DNA of 64,000 nucleotides. Source: Xanthomonas arboricola pv. populi. Its GTDB lineage: Bacteria; Pseudomonadota; Gammaproteobacteria; Xanthomonadales; Xanthomonadaceae. Made by a program: the position numbers and the translations under genes. Shown in pieces: positions 61,678-64,000 of this stretch. Within the stretch, counting starts at the first letter, position 1. Each line of letters starts with the position of its first letter. The notes under the pieces were generated by a model that was not told the origin of the DNA, searched no databases, and saw nothing but the letters and a program-made list of their open reading frames with translations. The DNA lies in assembly GCF_002939945.1 (NCBI RefSeq), contig NZ_MDEB01000001.1, forward strand, positions 857,606 to 921,605. Direction: 5' to 3'.

Positions 61678-62220
61678 TCAGTTACGGAACGGGAACTTGA
61701 ACGCTGCCAGCAGCGCCTTCGCTTCCGCATCCGTCTTGGCGGTGGTGGTGATGGCGATATCCATACCGCGAATCGCGTCGACGGCGTCGAAGTCGATTTC
61801 CGGGAAGATGATCTGTTCCTTCACACCCATGTTGAAGTTGCCACGACCATCAAAGGAGCGACCGGAAACACCACGGAAGTCGCGCACGCGCGGCAACGAG
61901 ATGTTGATCAGACGATCCAGAAACTCGTACATCTTGGCGCGACGCAACGTGGTCTTGCAGCCGATCGGCCAACCGTCACGAATCTTGAACGATGCGACCG
62001 AAACGCGCGACTTGGTGACCACCGGCTTCTGACCGGAGATCTTGGACATGTCGGCGACCGCATTCTCAAGAATCTTCTTGTTGGTAGCCGCCTCGCCCAC
62101 GCCCATGTTGAGCGTGACCTTGACCAGCTTCGGCACTTCCATCGGATTGGTGTAGCCGAATTCCTTCATCAGGGCCGGCACCACGTTTTCCTTGTAAAAC
62201 TTTTCGAGACGAGTGTTCAT
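61678..62220 (-). CDS. rplE: 50S ribosomal protein L5
   Basis: A 180-residue L5 binding 5S rRNA at the central protuberance. [17 protein letters not shown] start and the [17 protein letters not shown] segment are typical. Confidence 0.96.
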
Positions 62221-62231
62221 GATCGCATTCC

Positions 62232-62549
62232 TCAGGCGTCGAGCGCCTCACCGCTGGAGCGGAACACACGCAATTTGCGTCCATCCTCCAGCACCTTGAA
62301 GCCAACGCGCTCGCCCTTGCCGGTTGCCGGATTGACGATATTGACGTTGGAGATATGGATCGACGCTTCACGCTCGACCACGCCGCCGGCGACACCCGCC
62401 TGCGGGTTCGGCTTGGTGTGGCGCTTGATGACGTTGGCATTGGAGACGATCACGCGATCGCCGTCCACACGCACAACTTCACCCTGCTTACCCTTGTCCT
62501 TGCCGGTGTTGATGACGACCTGGTCGCCCTTCTTGATACGGTTAGCCAT
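62232..62549 (-). CDS. rplX: 50S ribosomal protein L24
   Basis: A 105-residue L24 with the KOW motif [19 protein letters not shown] (about 8-26), an assembly initiator of the 50S subunit. Confidence 0.96.
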
Positions 62550-62564
62550 GTATATGTCCTCCGC

Positions 62565-62933
62565 TCACAGCACTTCGGGAGCGAGCGAGACGATCTTCAT
62601 GAACTTCTCGGAACGCAGCTCGCGCGTCACCGGCCCGAAGATGCGGGTCCCGATCGGCTCCTGCTTATTGTTCAACAGCACAGCGGCGTTGCCATCGAAG
62701 CGGATCAGCGAACCGTCGGGACGGCGCACACCCTTGCGGGTACGCACCACGACGGCGTCGTAGACTTCGCCCTTCTTGACCTTGCCACGCGGAATGGCGT
62801 CCTTGACGGTCACCTTGATGATGTCGCCAATGTGTGCGTAGCGGCGCTTGGAGCCGCCCAGCACCTTGATGCACATCACTTCCTTGGCACCCGAATTGTC
62901 GGCGACATCGAGGTAGCTCTGCATCTGGATCAT
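62565..62933 (-). CDS. rplN: 50S ribosomal protein L14
   Basis: A 122-residue L14 beginning [18 protein letters not shown]. The signature [13 protein letters not shown] is present. It forms an intersubunit bridge. Confidence 0.97.
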
Positions 62934-62947
62934 GATTCAGATCTCCC

Positions 62948-63217
62948 TTATTCGGCCGAACGGGTGACGATTTCGACCACCCGCCAGTTCTTGGTCTTGG
63001 ACATTGGAGCAATCTCGGTCACACGCACGACGTCGCCTTCGTTGCAGGCATTGTCGGCATCGTGTGCGTGAAGCTTGGACGAGCGCTTGATGTACTTACC
63101 GTACAACGGGTGCTTGACCTGGCGCTCCACCAACACGGTGACCGTCTTGTCCATCTTGTTGCTGACGACACGGCCTTCGACCGTGCGCAGCGCTTGCTTT
63201 TCGTTGTTGTCGCTCAT
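62948..63217 (-). CDS. rpsQ: 30S ribosomal protein S17
   Basis: An 89-residue S17 with the [18 protein letters not shown] core and TRSAE end. Standard position between rpmC and rplN. Confidence 0.96.
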   Translation of the reverse strand: MSDNNEKQALRTVEGRVVSNKMDKTVTVLVERQVKHPLYGKYIKRSSKLHAHDADNACNEGDVVRVTEIAPMSKTKNWRVVEIVTRSAE

Positions 63218-63228
63218 CGCGGCCGTCC

Positions 63229-63414
63229 TTACTTGGTGCTGCCGAGCAGGTACTTGACGCGAGCAATCTCGCGGCGCACCCGGCGGGTATCGTGGGTCTT
63301 CGGCAGCTGGCCGGTGACCTGCTGCATACGGAGCGAGAACTGCTCCTTACGCAGATCGGTCAGGTGGGCCTTCAGTTCGTCAGCCGACTTCTCGCGGAGT
63401 TGTTTGATATCCAT
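63229..63414 (-). CDS. rpmC: 50S ribosomal protein L29
   Basis: A 61-residue two-helix L29; the [12 protein letters not shown] start is typical. The ATG overlaps the rplP stop by one base. Confidence 0.95.
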   Translation of the reverse strand: MDIKQLREKSADELKAHLTDLRKEQFSLRMQQVTGQLPKTHDTRRVRREIARVKYLLGSTK

Positions 63415-63827
63415 CAGCGCACCGTCCGGGTCACGAAAGTGGTGGTCACCGACAATTTCGCGGCAGCAAGGCGGAACGCCTCACGTGCGATATCTTCGGG
63501 AATACCCTCGATTTCATAGATCATGCGGCCCGGCTGAATCTGCGCGACCCAGTACTCCACGTTGCCCTTACCGGAGCCCATGCGGACTTCGATCGGCTTC
63601 TTGGTGATCGGCTTGTCGGGGAACACACGAATCCACATCTTGCCGCCCTTTTTGACGTGGCGGCTGATCGTACGACGTGCTGCTTCAATCTGACGCGCGG
63701 TCAGCTGACCGTGCGCCGTTGCCTTGAGGCCGTACTCGCCGAAGCTGACGGCGTTTCCGCTCCATGCCAGGCCGTCGTTACGGCCCTTGTGCATCTTGCG
63801 GTATTTGGTTCGCTTGGGTTGCAACAT
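63414..63827 (-). CDS. rplP: 50S ribosomal protein L16
   Basis: A 137-residue L16 starting [17 protein letters not shown]. The GSGKG stretch near residue 82 and arginine-rich loops contact tRNA at the A site. Confidence 0.97.
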
Positions 63828-63832
63828 TGCCG

Positions 63833-64000
63833 TTACCTCGCTTCACGAGCCGGGCGCGAAGGACGGTCACCACGGTCGCCGCGATCATTACGATCGTTGC
63901 GCGGGCTGTCGTCCTGCTTCTCCTGGCCAACCTGGGAGAAGTCGAAGACCTCACCCTTATAGATCCAGACCTTGATGCCGATGATGCCGTACGTCGTGGA
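63833..64000 (-). CDS. rpsC: 30S ribosomal protein S3 (C-terminal part, cut by window end)
   Basis: The last 55 codons of rpsC, ending at the TAA at 63835. The translation reads [18 protein letters not shown], conserved in S3, followed by an Asp/Arg-rich tail ([12 protein letters not shown]). The tail is a lineage-specific low-complexity end. The start lies outside the window. Confidence 0.95.

Overview
The window is chromosomal DNA of a high-GC gammaproteobacterium of the Xanthomonadaceae, most likely Xanthomonas. The evidence is the gene families and their order (phoB-phoR-ppk-ppx, folC-dedD-cvpA-purF, plant-type DAHP synthase, TonB receptors), GTG/TTG starts after strong ribosome binding sites, and short intergenic repeats typical of that genus. 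I cannot name the species from sequence alone. I saw no tRNA, rRNA, CRISPR array, insertion sequence or prophage.

Region 1 (1-13.5 kb): a CMD/AhpD-like protein coupled to a glutaredoxin, a BepA-type periplasmic metalloprotease, then the phosphate block phoB, phoR, ppk1, ppx. A GT4 glycosyltransferase overlaps a PAP2 phosphatase gene, followed by lpxH, a small lipoprotein and a secreted zinc protease. phoB has a clear PhoB-type box in its promoter.

Region 2 (14-26.3 kb): a minus-strand housekeeping run (ferritin-like DUF455, purF, cvpA, dedD, folC), then a membrane-protein gene broken by a 10-bp tandem repeat, a histidine phosphatase and a remnant of an S46 peptidase. Next come a Tat-exported phospholipase C and a divergent TonB-dependent receptor. 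Their shared spacer holds a second, very good Pho box placed exactly like the one at phoB, which links phospholipid breakdown to phosphate starvation.

Region 3 (26.3-45 kb): tdh and kbl, the two threonine-degradation genes, lie about 6 kb apart. Between them are repeat-rich spacers, a TorF-like porin and the sulfate uptake operon sbp-cysT-cysW-cysA. A T-N11-A palindrome between sbp and kbl is a CysB-operator candidate. Then follow an HNH protein, an RsuA-type pseudouridine synthase, an OmpA protein, an NADPH:quinone-reductase-like enzyme, a 2,4-dienoyl-CoA reductase, a decayed membrane-protein gene, an 8-bp VNTR, a cell-wall hydrolase, a GST and mdh.

Region 4 (45-53.6 kb): ppiB, typA, a DUF2127 membrane protein, a peptide-amidase-like lipoprotein, an MscS channel, class II DAHP synthase and dsbB.

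Region 5 (53.6-64 kb): the 3' part of the S10 operon plus the spc and alpha operons, all on the minus strand, from truncated rpsC to rplQ. The block lacks rpmJ after secY. It contains unexpected terminator-like hairpins inside the series (rpsN/rpsH and rpoA/rplQ) and a recognisable promoter in front of rpsM.
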